Notes under the pieces: generated by a model
Told to the model about the DNA's origin: nothing
Databases searched by the model: none
What the model saw: the letters and a program-made list of their open reading frames with translations, nothing else
Made by a program: the position numbers and the translations under genes
Source: Arsukibacterium tuosuense
Lineage (GTDB): Bacteria > Pseudomonadota > Gammaproteobacteria > Enterobacterales > Alteromonadaceae
Assembly (NCBI RefSeq): GCF_900215315.1
Contig: NZ_OBEB01000008.1
Span: forward strand, 1-64,000
Reading direction: 5' to 3'
DNA length: 64,000 bases
Shown: positions 39,167-48,085 of the stretch, piece by piece
Layout of the letters: every line of letters begins with the position of its first letter
Numbering within the stretch: the stretch's first letter is position 1

Positions 39167-39221
39167 TGCCTGAAAAACGTACACTGAGTAATTAAACAGT
39201 ATGGTCAGATTTTAGAAACTG
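39167..39221 (+). promoter_or_regulatory. 55-bp island cassette, copy A (upstream of the DUF2779 gene)
   Basis: First of five ungapped 55-bp copies (others at 47906, 57075, 58707, 63097). It begins TGCCTGAAAAAC and contains the half-sites ACTG (39183), CAGT (39197) and ACTG (39218), with spacings of 10 and 17 bp. It ends 48 bp before the start codon of the next gene. Likely a shared promoter/operator. In this copy AT-rich TAAATAAT follows and could be a -10 region. The similarity with copy E continues for 95 bp more, into the coding sequence. Confidence 0.7.
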
Positions 39222-39269
39222 CTAAATAATAGCCGTCATTACTCGATAAATTATGGAGTGTAGTGGGTT

Positions 39270-41240
39270 ATGACAGCAGCAAGATACCTTACTAAATCAC
39301 GTTTTAAGCTGGCGCTAGAGTGTCCTACTAAACTCTTTTATACCGGTAAGCCTGAGTATGCTAACCAAAGTCTGGAAGATGCTTTCTTGCAGGCTTTGGC
39401 TGACGGTGGCCATCAAGTCGGCGAGCTGGCGAAGCAGTATTTTCCTGGCGGGGTTGAAGTAAGTACGCTTAATGCAGCTGACGCCTTAGCACAAACACAG
39501 GCGCTATTAGCCCGTGATGACGTCATCATTTACGAAGCAGCAATCAGTCACAACAATTTATTAGTTCGGGTTGATGTACTTATCAAACGCCCCGGGGCGC
39601 TGCAGTTAATTGAAGTTAAAGCCAAGTCTTATAGTGCAGGCAAAGATGGTGACTTCCGGAATAGATCGGGTAAACCCGATAGCCGTTGGAAGCCTTATTT
39701 GTATGATATCGCCTTTCAGAAATATGTCGCGTTAGCAGCATTTCCTGACTATAGCGTGTCGTCTTATCTGATGCTGGCAGATAAAAAGGCAGCATGTCAG
39801 ACGGATGGTCTAAATCAAAAGTTTCTGTTGGTGCGGGACGAGCGTTCACGTCGCGGTGTTAAGGTTATGCAAACCCTGACCGATGCAGATTTAGCAGTAC
39901 CTGTCTTAGTCAAAATCAATGTTGACGATGTTGTTAATTCGATCCTAAGCGGCAATACCTCACAAGATTTGCCGTTAGCTACTTTTCACGAAAGTGTAGA
40001 GTTTCTTAGTAAAACCTACAGTGATGATTCACGGCAGGCGAGTCGCCTCAGTACATCATGTAAGAGTTGTGAGTTTAAATGCAACGCGGCCGACCAGAGC
40101 AAAGGCCTGAAGAGTGGTTTTGCCGAGTGCTGGCAGCAACAATTAAATTGGCGCGAAGCTGATTTTCAGGAGCCAACGGTATTGTCGTTATGGAACTTTC
40201 GAAAAACTGCCGATTTTATCAATGATGGCCTGATTAAGCTTAAACAGATTGAGCCTGATGACATCGGTTTTGACGGCAGTTTTCATACGCCATTGTCTAC
40301 AACAGCCAGGCAATGGTTACAAATAGCAAAAGTGAAGGATAAAGATGACTCGGCTTTTCTGGATAAAGTCGGTTTACAGTGCGAAATAAGCCGTTTTCGC
40401 TATCCGCTTCATTTTATCGACTTTGAAACCTGCACCGCAGCACTGCCTTACTTCAAAGGCATGGTGCCATATGAAACGATAGCCTTTCAGTTTTCGCATC
40501 ATGTTATGCATCAGGATGGCAGGGTTGAACACAGCACGCAGTTTTTAAACGTGGCCCCCGGCAGCTTTCCAAACTTTAGCTTTGTCCGGGCATTAAAGCT
40601 GGCACTGCAGAACGATGACGGTACTATTTTCCGCTATTCCAATCACGAAAATACCGTGTTAAATCATATTGCCGAGCAGCTAAAAAAATCGTCAGAGCCC
40701 GACAAAGATCAGCTTATCGCCTTTATAAAAACCATTACCCAATCGGGTAAGGATCACACCCCGGGCTGGCGCGGCGATCGGCTGATGGTCGATTTACTGG
40801 AACTGGTAAAAGGCTATTATTATGACCCTGCGACTGGCGGCTCTAATTCTATCAAAGCGGTGTTGCCCGCTATGTTGAACAGGTCTGCCTTTTTGAAGGA
40901 GCTCTACAGCGCTCCCGTCTACGGCACTGCGCAGATGCCAAGCCTGAATTTTAAAGCGCATACCTGGCTGAAAATTGAAAATGATCAAGCTGTCGATCCT
41001 TACAAGCAACTGCCCAGACTATTCAATGATGCTAGTGAGCATGACATTGAGTTACTTAGTGAAGTAGACGAGCTGAATAACGGCGGTATGGCACTGAGTG
41101 CCTATGGGAAATTACAATTTACCCAAATGTCCGATTATGAAAGGGCCGAGCTTGAAGCTGCACTGCTTAAATACTGTGAACTGGATACATTGGCGATGGT
41201 GATGATTTACCAGGGCTGGATGGATATGTTAAATCACTGA
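39270..41240 (+). CDS. Cas4-like PD-(D/E)XK / DUF2779 nuclease-family protein
   Basis: This 656-residue protein has two parts. The N-terminal part opens with YLTKSRFKLALECPTKLFY, the opening seen in Cas4/AddB-type iron-sulfur nucleases, and holds LLVRVDVLIKRPGALQLIEVKAKS (about residues 93-116), a PD-(D/E)XK core with Asp and Glu-x-Lys. A cysteine cluster (SCKSCEFKC, about 266-274, with further Cys at the N-terminus) could hold an Fe-S cluster. The C-terminal part (about 375-520 onward) is DUF2779, an RNase-H-like exonuclease type fold with FIDFETCTAALPYFKGMVPYE. Acts presumably on DNA or RNA. Cassette copy A lies directly upstream. The first 16 codons recur near the right edge at 63199. Confidence 0.82.
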   Translation: MTAARYLTKSRFKLALECPTKLFYTGKPEYANQSLEDAFLQALADGGHQVGELAKQYFPGGVEVSTLNAADALAQTQALLARDDVIIYEAAISHNNLLVRVDVLIKRPGALQLIEVKAKSYSAGKDGDFRNRSGKPDSRWKPYLYDIAFQKYVALAAFPDYSVSSYLMLADKKAACQTDGLNQKFLLVRDERSRRGVKVMQTLTDADLAVPVLVKINVDDVVNSILSGNTSQDLPLATFHESVEFLSKTYSDDSRQASRLSTSCKSCEFKCNAADQSKGLKSGFAECWQQQLNWREADFQEPTVLSLWNFRKTADFINDGLIKLKQIEPDDIGFDGSFHTPLSTTARQWLQIAKVKDKDDSAFLDKVGLQCEISRFRYPLHFIDFETCTAALPYFKGMVPYETIAFQFSHHVMHQDGRVEHSTQFLNVAPGSFPNFSFVRALKLALQNDDGTIFRYSNHENTVLNHIAEQLKKSSEPDKDQLIAFIKTITQSGKDHTPGWRGDRLMVDLLELVKGYYYDPATGGSNSIKAVLPAMLNRSAFLKELYSAPVYGTAQMPSLNFKAHTWLKIENDQAVDPYKQLPRLFNDASEHDIELLSEVDELNNGGMALSAYGKLQFTQMSDYERAELEAALLKYCELDTLAMVMIYQGWMDMLNH

Positions 41241-41260
41241 CAATAAAAGTATATTTTTGT

Positions 41261-41275
41261 CTTCAAATTTTGAAG
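41261..41275. promoter_or_regulatory. TTCAAA palindrome upstream of the first AAA+ gene
   Basis: A perfect 7-1-7 palindrome, CTTCAAA-T-TTTGAAG, starts 22 bp after the preceding stop. TTGCTA follows 7 bp later. The same palindrome core and the same TTGCTA spacing occur at 44444-44473 ahead of the next gene pair. A candidate operator for the neighbouring WYL regulator. Confidence 0.5.
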
Positions 41276-41323
41276 CTTGTGGTTGCTAGAGTGCTACTCC
41301 ATTACTAATGATGAGGTCAGCCT

Positions 41324-43378
41324 ATGGAACAAGTATTTCTAAAACCACTTGCCGAATCTAACTTCCGGATAAACCCCACCGTATCGGCAGATTTAGCCAT
41401 TGCCGTGCGTTGGGTGTTGCAAATACAACAGCGCTATTACCGCTATCGTTGCACCAAAGCACTGGAGTCGCTTGGCCTTAAAGACGAGTTTGCAACCCAG
41501 CTGATCATGGACGAGTCAGCCATTGGCTATAACCAGCTTATCAGCACGCTTGATGAATACATCGCTGCACAGCCTGCGCTGGCGCTCGATAAAAATATTC
41601 AGCAGTTTGGCCAGTTAATTGGTTTAACGGCTCTGGAAGTGAGTATTTTTCGTTTTGTTTTAATAGCCCGTAGCTGGCGCCTGGTGTTCAGTGATGTGCG
41701 GGCATCCAGGTATTACGCTACCAGCAATGATGTGTTTGAGCTGGTTGCACATTGTATTAACGCCAATGCAGACGATGTGGAGATGGCACTGATGCCAACT
41801 TCTACCTTAGCGTTGTGCAACCTGGTCACCATGGAGCGCGGCAGTGATTTGGCAGATTATTTCAGATCGCTCAGGGTGTTCGATAAGCTATTTGCTAACG
41901 ACTGCAACCCCAATGACTTGTTGCAAAAGTTTAGTCATACCGCTGAAGTGCCAGAGCTTAATGCCACAGACTTTCCGCACCTTGCTGATGCCATACAATT
42001 AATGGAGCGTTTGTTGTCATATGCGCTTAGCCAGCGTCAAACCGGAGTTAATTTTTTGCTTTATGGCTCGCCTGGTACCGGTAAAACTGAACTGGCGAAG
42101 TGGCTGGGCTACCAGGTTAGCGGCCATGTGATGGGGGTAAGTGCCTTTTCCGGTGTCGATGTACACGGCGCAAAATCACGGCTTAATGCTTTACTGATGT
42201 GTCAGCGCTTATATGCGGCCAGTGGTGACCGGGTGCTGATATTTGATGAGGCTGATGATGTGCTGCCCAGCCAGGTAGGTATTGCTGTGGGTAATACTGA
42301 TGCGCTAAAAATGGCCATTAACCAGTTGCTTGAAACTAACGCCACACCTTGTATCTGGATTTGTAACAGCATTCGTCATTTTGACACGGCACAGCTGCGA
42401 CGTTTTAGTCAGATCATTCACGTTGAAACGCCCCCGCAACCTGTGCGGCTAAATATAGCGGAGCGCTATCTGGGTGATACCGGTGTCAGCAAAGGCTATA
42501 TTTCAGCGCTTGCTTCTGATGAACAAATCACGCCCGCGCTATTAGCCCGCCTTGCCAAAGGTCATGCGGCACTAACTGACACCTCGTTATCACAGAAAGA
42601 ACGCGACTTTGATTTAATCCTCAATCCTTTGTTGCAAGCCCGTTGTGGCCGGCGCCGCAAAGACGCCTGTCAGGCTGAGATTAACCCGGCGTACTACAAT
42701 ACAACAGTGTGCATGGCTGAGTTAGCCAGGCAATTTAAACAGACATCCGATATACGGTTATGCCTTTATGGACCGCCTGGCACCGGTAAAACCAGCTATG
42801 CGGCTTTTTTGGCGCAGCAGGCCCAAATGCCTTTAGTGCAAAAGAATGCCAGCGAATTACTCGGCAGCTACGTTGGTGAAACCGAAAAAGCCATTGCAGA
42901 GGCGTTTGCAGAAGCTGAACAGGGCGGTGCGATTTTGCTGCTGGACGAAGTAGACAGCTTTCTTGGCAAGCGACAGCAGGCCGAGCGGCACTGGCAGAAA
43001 ACCATGACCAATGAGTTGCTGGTGCAACTTGATCAATACCAGGGCGCCTTGGTATGTACCACTAACTTTATTGAAATGTTAGATCCGGCGGCGGTGCGTC
43101 GTTTCGATTTAAAAATTCAGCTGGATTACCTAACGGCCGCGCAAGCCTGGCAACTGCTTTGTGAGCTGCAACAAGCGCTTGGTATGCCGCAGCCATTAAC
43201 TGTGACTCAGCAGCAGTTTAAAGCACTTAAACTCACGCCGGCAGATTTCACCATTATTAAAAGACAAATGCGTTTGCAAGCGAGCGAAGCAATAAGCAGC
43301 GATAGGATTATTGCGGCGCTGCGAACAGAAGCTGAATTGCGACAACCAACAGCAAATGTAATTGGCTTTGTGCATTGA
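41324..43378 (+). CDS. Tandem-AAA+ ATPase 1
   Basis: This 684-residue protein has an unfamiliar helical N-terminal region (about residues 1-215) and two AAA+ domains. Domain 1 has Walker A GSPGTGKTE (near 248) and Walker B LIFDEADD (near 306). Domain 2 has Walker A GPPGTGKTS (near 484), Walker B ILLLDEVDSF (near 540) and an arginine-finger-like AAVRRFDLK (near 588). Both domains look catalytically intact, as in FtsH/spastin-type AAA+ unfoldases. There is no protease domain. It is homologous along its length to the protein at 51252. A WYL regulator gene follows 61 bp downstream, with the same pairing at the second copy (there convergent). Its role is unknown, with remodelling of a nucleoprotein or protein complex likely. 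Confidence 0.75.
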   Translation: MEQVFLKPLAESNFRINPTVSADLAIAVRWVLQIQQRYYRYRCTKALESLGLKDEFATQLIMDESAIGYNQLISTLDEYIAAQPALALDKNIQQFGQLIGLTALEVSIFRFVLIARSWRLVFSDVRASRYYATSNDVFELVAHCINANADDVEMALMPTSTLALCNLVTMERGSDLADYFRSLRVFDKLFANDCNPNDLLQKFSHTAEVPELNATDFPHLADAIQLMERLLSYALSQRQTGVNFLLYGSPGTGKTELAKWLGYQVSGHVMGVSAFSGVDVHGAKSRLNALLMCQRLYAASGDRVLIFDEADDVLPSQVGIAVGNTDALKMAINQLLETNATPCIWICNSIRHFDTAQLRRFSQIIHVETPPQPVRLNIAERYLGDTGVSKGYISALASDEQITPALLARLAKGHAALTDTSLSQKERDFDLILNPLLQARCGRRRKDACQAEINPAYYNTTVCMAELARQFKQTSDIRLCLYGPPGTGKTSYAAFLAQQAQMPLVQKNASELLGSYVGETEKAIAEAFAEAEQGGAILLLDEVDSFLGKRQQAERHWQKTMTNELLVQLDQYQGALVCTTNFIEMLDPAAVRRFDLKIQLDYLTAAQAWQLLCELQQALGMPQPLTVTQQQFKALKLTPADFTIIKRQMRLQASEAISSDRIIAALRTEAELRQPTANVIGFVH

Positions 43379-43384
43379 GCTATG

Positions 43385-43412
43385 AACAACAAAAAAGTTG
43401 TTGTATAACAAC
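43385..43412. promoter_or_regulatory. Iterated AACAAC / GTTGTT dyads ahead of the WYL gene
   Basis: AACAAC (43385-43390), GTTGTT (43397-43402) and AACAAC (43407-43412) alternate in orientation, just after the stop of the ATPase gene and 28 bp before the WYL start. This could be a weak hairpin or an operator. No T run is present. Confidence 0.3.
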
Positions 43413-43439
43413 ATTAATTTATCTTTTGCAGGGTCTACT

Positions 43440-44432
43440 ATGGAACAGTTGATTGATGCGATTTATCGTTTATTACCGACTAAAGCCGGGCAGGCATTAA
43501 GTGTTACTGCGCTTCGTGACAAGCTGGAAAATCATGACGCCTTGCTTACCTGCGCCACCAGCAAAACTAAATATCAGAAAGTACAACGGCAACTGGATAA
43601 GTTAGAGGTCGATAAAGCAGGAAAAATCTTTGTTGAGCCTTACGATAAAGAAAACCGCTACTGGAAGCTTTGTGAACCTGAAGTGCAGCTTGCCAACCTG
43701 TTGAGGCAGTTAAGCCTGCTGCAAGATGTCATAAAACAGCGTTTGCCTGCCAGCTTACAGCAACAGCTGGACGATGTTATGCAGATGACAGCAAAAAAAG
43801 ACCATTGGCTGCGAAAAATCTACGTTGCGCCTTCCAGTGTCTGGCAACCGCCAAAGCTGGACCCTGCTGTAACATCTGTGGTGTATCAGGCTATTGAAGA
43901 AGACAGAGCCTTTAGTTGTGATTACACCACCATAAAGGGGAAAACCCGTCGGGTAACCCTGGTGCCCTGGGGTTTGATGACTAAAGCTGAAAAAGTATAT
44001 GTGCTGGCGATTGAGCGTGGTAGTAAAAAATCAGCCCCAGTAACTTATGCTCTTATCAGTATCCGCAATGCAGAACTGGCCGGGCCTAAAACTATCGTTG
44101 AAGGCTTGCCTGCCGACACCGATCTACGCACTTACTGTGAGCGCCATCAAATTGGTTCTTTTGCTGTAGGCGCAGAACAAATTAGCCTGGTAGTCAGGTT
44201 TTATGGTAATGCCGGGCGTAACATAAAAGAAACCCCGTTAAGTGATGATATGCAGGTACAGGAACTCAGTGACGACTGTCGGGAAGTCACCGCGACGGCA
44301 CATAATTCGGTAGAGCTGAGAAAATATCTGCGTGGTTTTGGTGAACAGGCCGAAGTGATAGCGCCGACAGAGCTTCGGCAACATATGCGTAGTGAGCTGC
44401 ATGCCGCCATCAAAAGATATGAAAAGTTATAG
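43440..44432 (+). CDS. WYL-domain transcriptional regulator 1
   Basis: A 330-residue protein has an N-terminal winged helix-turn-helix (about residues 15-65, SVTALRDKLENHDALLTC and KYQKVQRQLDKLE), a central WYL domain (about 135-215, with TRRVTLVPWGLMTKAEKVYVLAIERG) and a C-terminal WCX-like extension (about 230-325). WYL proteins bind nucleic acid or nucleotide ligands and often control defence genes. ATG 43440 with AGGG a few bases upstream is preferred to 43398. It is in line with tandem-AAA+ ATPase 1 and followed by a gene pair led by the same palindrome as the ATPase gene, so autoregulation of the unit is likely. Confidence 0.82.
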   Translation: MEQLIDAIYRLLPTKAGQALSVTALRDKLENHDALLTCATSKTKYQKVQRQLDKLEVDKAGKIFVEPYDKENRYWKLCEPEVQLANLLRQLSLLQDVIKQRLPASLQQQLDDVMQMTAKKDHWLRKIYVAPSSVWQPPKLDPAVTSVVYQAIEEDRAFSCDYTTIKGKTRRVTLVPWGLMTKAEKVYVLAIERGSKKSAPVTYALISIRNAELAGPKTIVEGLPADTDLRTYCERHQIGSFAVGAEQISLVVRFYGNAGRNIKETPLSDDMQVQELSDDCREVTATAHNSVELRKYLRGFGEQAEVIAPTELRQHMRSELHAAIKRYEKL

Positions 44433-44443
44433 AAGTTAGAAAT

Positions 44444-44462
44444 GGCTTCAATTTTTGAAGCC
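44444..44462. promoter_or_regulatory. TTCAAA-type palindrome upstream of the small gene pair
   Basis: GGCTTCAA-TTT-TTGAAGCC (44444-44462) is an 8-3-8 inverted repeat. TTGCTA starts 7 bp after its GAAG, exactly as at 41283 after the palindrome at 41261. It lies 63 bp before the start of the 150-residue gene. It could also terminate the WYL transcript, but it has no T run. Confidence 0.5.
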
Positions 44463-44524
44463 ACTCCTTGCTAATCTGGCCTCTGAACCGGGTACTCACC
44501 CGCTTAACTATACAAGAGGCCTGT

Positions 44525-44977
44525 ATGAACGATATTAACGCCGTCTTTAAAAAGCTCGTGATGCCGCTGAAGCAGCTGGGGTTTCACTCTGAACGCCCTT
44601 TGTTGCCGATAGTGCGCGAGCTCACCCAATATATGCCGTTATCTGAAGAAGCGAAACTGCTGCTTAGCGCCTCGTTAGCCGCAGATTTAATGGTAGAAGA
44701 AGACTTCGATGACACCGCCAGTTATATCCAACAAGGCTGCTGCTGGTATGGCGTGTATTTTGATAATGCCACAAGTGAAATTGTTTTCACCAGCGAAGAC
44801 AAAGGCGAGTTGTTGCGGGTTAACAAAACTTGCGCTCAGGAGTTGCCGGTGCCAATACATCCTGAATATCATCAGCTTTATCAGGGCTACCTACTGAAGC
44901 GCCAGCTTATTCGCCAGCACGATATCGTGGTGATTACGCCTTGCCCGCCAACTCAGCAAGCAGGAGGCTTAGCATGA
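44525..44977 (+). CDS. Hypothetical protein next to the first AAA+/WYL pair
   Basis: This 150-residue soluble acidic protein is not recognised. The ribosome binding site AGAGG at 44515-44519 supports ATG 44525 over an earlier start at 44468. It has a helical N-terminal half (about residues 1-75) and a beta-rich C-terminal half with GCCWYGVYFDNATSEIVF. It overlaps the next gene by four bases (ATGA), so the two are coupled. Its upstream palindrome links it to the regulation of the AAA+/WYL unit. Confidence 0.55.
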   Translation: MNDINAVFKKLVMPLKQLGFHSERPLLPIVRELTQYMPLSEEAKLLLSASLAADLMVEEDFDDTASYIQQGCCWYGVYFDNATSEIVFTSEDKGELLRVNKTCAQELPVPIHPEYHQLYQGYLLKRQLIRQHDIVVITPCPPTQQAGGLA

Positions 44978-45282
44978 AATTTAATAAAGGTGATTCGCAA
45001 AGCGCTCTTATTCATTTACTGGCTGACCTCACCAATGAGGCGGCAGAGCCTAAAAGGTTGCGGGACATGTCAATGCCGGCAGCACTTTACAGCCTGTTTG
45101 AAACTGCCTGCATCGGTTTTGGTTGGTTGTTGTTTTCCATCTTTATGGGGCTCGGCTTTGAAAGTGATCTTGCGGTGCTAATTGTCTGGTGCTTTGGCGC
45201 TGCCCACGTTATTACCCGGCTGTTTTTTATCAAACAATTTAACCAGTTTATCGTCGATTGCGAGAACGAAGTCAGCGACTGA
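44974..45282 (+). CDS. Small membrane protein
   Basis: A 102-residue protein with two predicted membrane helices (about residues 38-62 and 66-88), short charged ends and no known domain. AGGAGG at 44962-44967 is an excellent ribosome binding site for ATG 44974. It is coupled to the preceding gene. Small two-helix proteins beside defence genes are sometimes membrane effectors, but nothing in the sequence proves that here. Confidence 0.55.
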   Translation: MKFNKGDSQSALIHLLADLTNEAAEPKRLRDMSMPAALYSLFETACIGFGWLLFSIFMGLGFESDLAVLIVWCFGAAHVITRLFFIKQFNQFIVDCENEVSD

Positions 45283-45324
45283 CATCAGCAGTTAACGTGT
45301 CTCAATTTATAAGGCAGGTAACAT

Positions 45325-45882
45325 ATGATTATTTTTATTCATGGTTTCGGCTCAGATGGTTTTGGCGGTAAAGCCACATTGCTGCGGCAATATTGCGCCC
45401 AACACAATATAGCCTTTATCGCGCCGTCAATATCAACCATACCAGATCTGGCGATATCCACTTTAGAAGAGTTAATTCAGCAGTGGCAACGGGTTGACGA
45501 CGTAAAGCTGATTGGCTCATCTCTTGGTGGCTTTTATGCCATGTACCTGGCAGACAAATATAATCTGCCTGTGGTGCTGATAAACCCTTCGATAGCACCG
45601 GTCTTTACGCTTGGTAAGAAAATTGGTGAGGGCATTAATTTCCATGACTTTTCCGGTTATGAATGGACCGCAGAACATGTACAAAGCCTTGAAAAATATC
45701 AATGTTCTTTCAGTGGACAGCGTTGCTTATTATTGGTACAAACAGGTGATGATGTACTGGACTACAAACTGGCAGTAGAAAAACTACCTGACGCGCAGCA
45801 CGTGATCGAGCAGGGTGGCAACCATGGATTTGAAGGGTTTGAGAGGTATTTATCTCGAATAACTAAATTTTTAATTCTGTGA
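45325..45882 (+). CDS. YqiA/YcfP-type alpha/beta-hydrolase
   Basis: A 185-residue small alpha/beta-hydrolase of the YqiA/UPF0227 esterase group. It shows the oxyanion-region IFIHGFGSDGFGGKA (about residues 3-17), nucleophile elbow GSSLGG (about 64-69), an acid TGDDVLDY (about 142-149) and a catalytic His in GGNHGFEGFE (near 169). It probably cleaves short acyl esters or thioesters. It sits in the island, 42 bp after the small membrane gene, same strand. Confidence 0.8.
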   Translation: MIIFIHGFGSDGFGGKATLLRQYCAQHNIAFIAPSISTIPDLAISTLEELIQQWQRVDDVKLIGSSLGGFYAMYLADKYNLPVVLINPSIAPVFTLGKKIGEGINFHDFSGYEWTAEHVQSLEKYQCSFSGQRCLLLVQTGDDVLDYKLAVEKLPDAQHVIEQGGNHGFEGFERYLSRITKFLIL

Positions 45883-45914
45883 CCTTATTACTAAATAAAT
45901 AGGAAAAGAATGGT

Positions 45915-46706
45915 ATGACATTAATAGTAAGTGGTTCAGCACGTGATTTGACTGAGATGATCAACAATTTCAGCTCTAAGTATCACGATGACTTTTTTTA
46001 TACAAACTCTTTGGCGAAAGACTATTTATCCACGACTCCTTCCATGACAAAAGCGACTGCTCTTGCAAAGGCGCTGAATACTACATTGAATAATTGGGGG
46101 GCCGGCAAAAGATCTGCTCCCACTGCACAAAGCATAGAAGTCATAGCTAGAGCATTACTTTTGCCCGCACTCCATAGTAACCTGATCGAATTAGCGAAAA
46201 GCTCTTTTTACTTGACTATTGATAATGGTCATAGAGCTCTTAGAGAGGGCTCACCATTTACTTCAATTAGTAGTTTCGACCAGTGTTTAATGTCTACGCT
46301 GGGTGATTTATCATCAATGTTTTTAATTGATAATACCAATGTTACCTATCCAATGAAGTTACTTTTATTAATTACAGGTTTGATGCCAGCTCTTGACAGC
46401 CAAGTAAAAGGTGGCCTAGCTATTTCCGGCGTACCGGGTATAAATAAAACTCGTTATTTACTTCCTGAGGACATGAATGTTGATGCTAAAAAAATATGTT
46501 GTCTGCCCTTCTATATTAATGATTGTGCTTCTCGTCATTTGGAATTAATAGCCAGTGCAATATCGGATAGTTTATATCCGAGCCTATCAAACGAATACGG
46601 TAGAATATTTGATATTTTATTTTTTATGCAAAAAACGCTCACTAGTTCAAATCGCGTAATTTTTTTTGAAAATCAAGCGCGTGGGCAAAAATGGTACAAT
46701 ATTTAA
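45915..46706 (+). CDS. Hypothetical protein, AT-rich, possible lambda-repressor-like N-terminus
   Basis: This 263-residue protein is not recognised. Residues about 42-85 (KATALAKALNTTLNNWGAG, then APTAQSIEVIARALLLP) weakly resemble a Cro/CI-like helix-turn-helix. The rest has no known motif. The gene is clearly richer in A and T than its neighbours and uses different codons, so it is probably a recent insertion. A 218-bp non-coding gap without visible features follows. Confidence 0.5.
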   Translation: MTLIVSGSARDLTEMINNFSSKYHDDFFYTNSLAKDYLSTTPSMTKATALAKALNTTLNNWGAGKRSAPTAQSIEVIARALLLPALHSNLIELAKSSFYLTIDNGHRALREGSPFTSISSFDQCLMSTLGDLSSMFLIDNTNVTYPMKLLLLITGLMPALDSQVKGGLAISGVPGINKTRYLLPEDMNVDAKKICCLPFYINDCASRHLELIASAISDSLYPSLSNEYGRIFDILFFMQKTLTSSNRVIFFENQARGQKWYNI

Positions 46707-46924
46707 AGTTACCAACCGTGATTCTGGTCAATTAAGATCCGCGGTCTTCTTCGAAAAAGTGAGGTTTAATTGTTGCGGTAAAGCCATGTGTATTTTCTTA
46801 AGTGTCGCATAGATATATTGCAGTAGCAGTGAAACCGCAAAAATAAATACCGACAACTTGGTGTATTGAAAATGATTTCTTTAACTTTTGATTTTAAAAG
46901 CATTATAAACAGAGCTATAAGATA

Positions 46925-47794
46925 TCAAAACGCATGCCGCTTAACTTCATCCAAATTCGCCACCATAATCTGCTGCGCCTCCGGGCGCGCTTCTATTTTG
47001 GCAAGGTCCAGGTTTAGTGCCTGCACGGCATAGGGAACCAGTGCAGATCGTACCGAGATAACCCGCTTACCGTCAGCCATATTATAATCTTCGGCGATAA
47101 TAGCTTTTTGATAGTCTGATAAGCGGGAGTCGGGTACCAGCACGATATCAACTTTGCTTTGCCAACGTTCATCCTGCGCTTTAGTCATATCAGCATCGCC
47201 TTCAAGGCCATTAATGCCACGAAACCGACTCAGCACAAAATCACGATACTCGCGGTTCTTTTCGCAGTAAGCACGCACATGCCAGCGCAGTGGGGTGCAA
47301 ACCAGGGTGTGCGGGGCAATGATCCGGCTTTCTTCATCGGGTGAGGTTAGCGACACATAACCCATATCGATTTTTTTGCCATCGCGCGCCGCTTGTACCA
47401 GGGCGCGTAAAATGTCCGGGTTAACCTGTCGCAGTGGTGGTGTTAGCATTTCAGTATGGGCAAAGCCTAAATCGAGCTGGCTAAAGGTGTGGGCAAAATC
47501 TTTAATGCTGGCTAAAGCGTGTAAGTATTCATCGGCCAGGCCACTGGTTAGCCTGGGAGTAAAATCAGCTGCGGGCTTATAGCCTTTAAGCTTACCGTCA
47601 TATTCCAGATTACCGGGTGCCACATCGCGCAAATAAGCATTAATATCTTTTGACGCTTGCTGGCGCGCTATGCCAAAGCTGTTGCACAGATGGTTAGTAG
47701 TAAGCCTCCCTTCCCAAAGCGCCACAATTTCAATTAGCCGGTAGCGCATTAATAGTTCCCAGCGGATAGGCCAACCGGTTTTTGTTATATCCAT
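46925..47794 (-). CDS. WYL-domain regulator of the BrxR/CapW type
   Basis: A 289-residue regulator with an N-terminal winged helix-turn-helix (about residues 10-60, WELLMRYRLIEIVALWEG and FGIARQQASKDINAYL), a central WYL domain (about 125-200, with LVCTPLRWHVRAYCEKNREYRDF) and a WCX-type C-terminus. These match BrxR/CapW proteins, which repress BREX, CBASS and other defence operons by binding inverted repeats and are thought to respond to a nucleic acid ligand. ATG 47794 has AGGT upstream, while the start at 47812 has no ribosome binding site. It is divergent from cassette copy B, 112 bp away, so it is the best candidate for binding the cassette. Confidence 0.85.
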   Translation of the reverse strand: MDITKTGWPIRWELLMRYRLIEIVALWEGRLTTNHLCNSFGIARQQASKDINAYLRDVAPGNLEYDGKLKGYKPAADFTPRLTSGLADEYLHALASIKDFAHTFSQLDLGFAHTEMLTPPLRQVNPDILRALVQAARDGKKIDMGYVSLTSPDEESRIIAPHTLVCTPLRWHVRAYCEKNREYRDFVLSRFRGINGLEGDADMTKAQDERWQSKVDIVLVPDSRLSDYQKAIIAEDYNMADGKRVISVRSALVPYAVQALNLDLAKIEARPEAQQIMVANLDEVKRHAF

Positions 47795-47905
47795 ATTGGT
47801 ATTACCTGTCATTTAAGCGTGCACATCTGAATACAAACCTGACAGCCAATGTATGCCATTTTAACGTGCTTAGGAATGTCTAATTAGTTTTACATAACAA
47901 TAATC

Positions 47906-47960
47906 TGCCTGAAAACCATACACTGAATGCCTGCACAGTATGGCGTGAATTTGGAAACTG
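47906..47960 (+). promoter_or_regulatory. 55-bp island cassette, copy B (between the BrxR-like gene and the macrodomain-like gene)
   Basis: Half-sites ACTG (47922), CAGT (47936) and ACTG (47957) have the same 10- and 17-bp spacings as the other copies. Downstream, similarity to copy C continues: the palindrome GACATGTC (47983-47990) and the dyad TGTCG-N14-CGACA (47987-48010). The start codon of the next gene is at 48086, so the leader is about 125 nt. Confidence 0.7.
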
Positions 47961-48085
47961 CTTAATATATGCTGCAAAGGATGACATGTCGGTTGTGATG
48001 ACATACGACAACGGAGCTGGTGCAGGACGCATCGACAGGATGTAACAAGGATAACCTGGCAAGGATGCTAACTAAGGAGAAGCTT

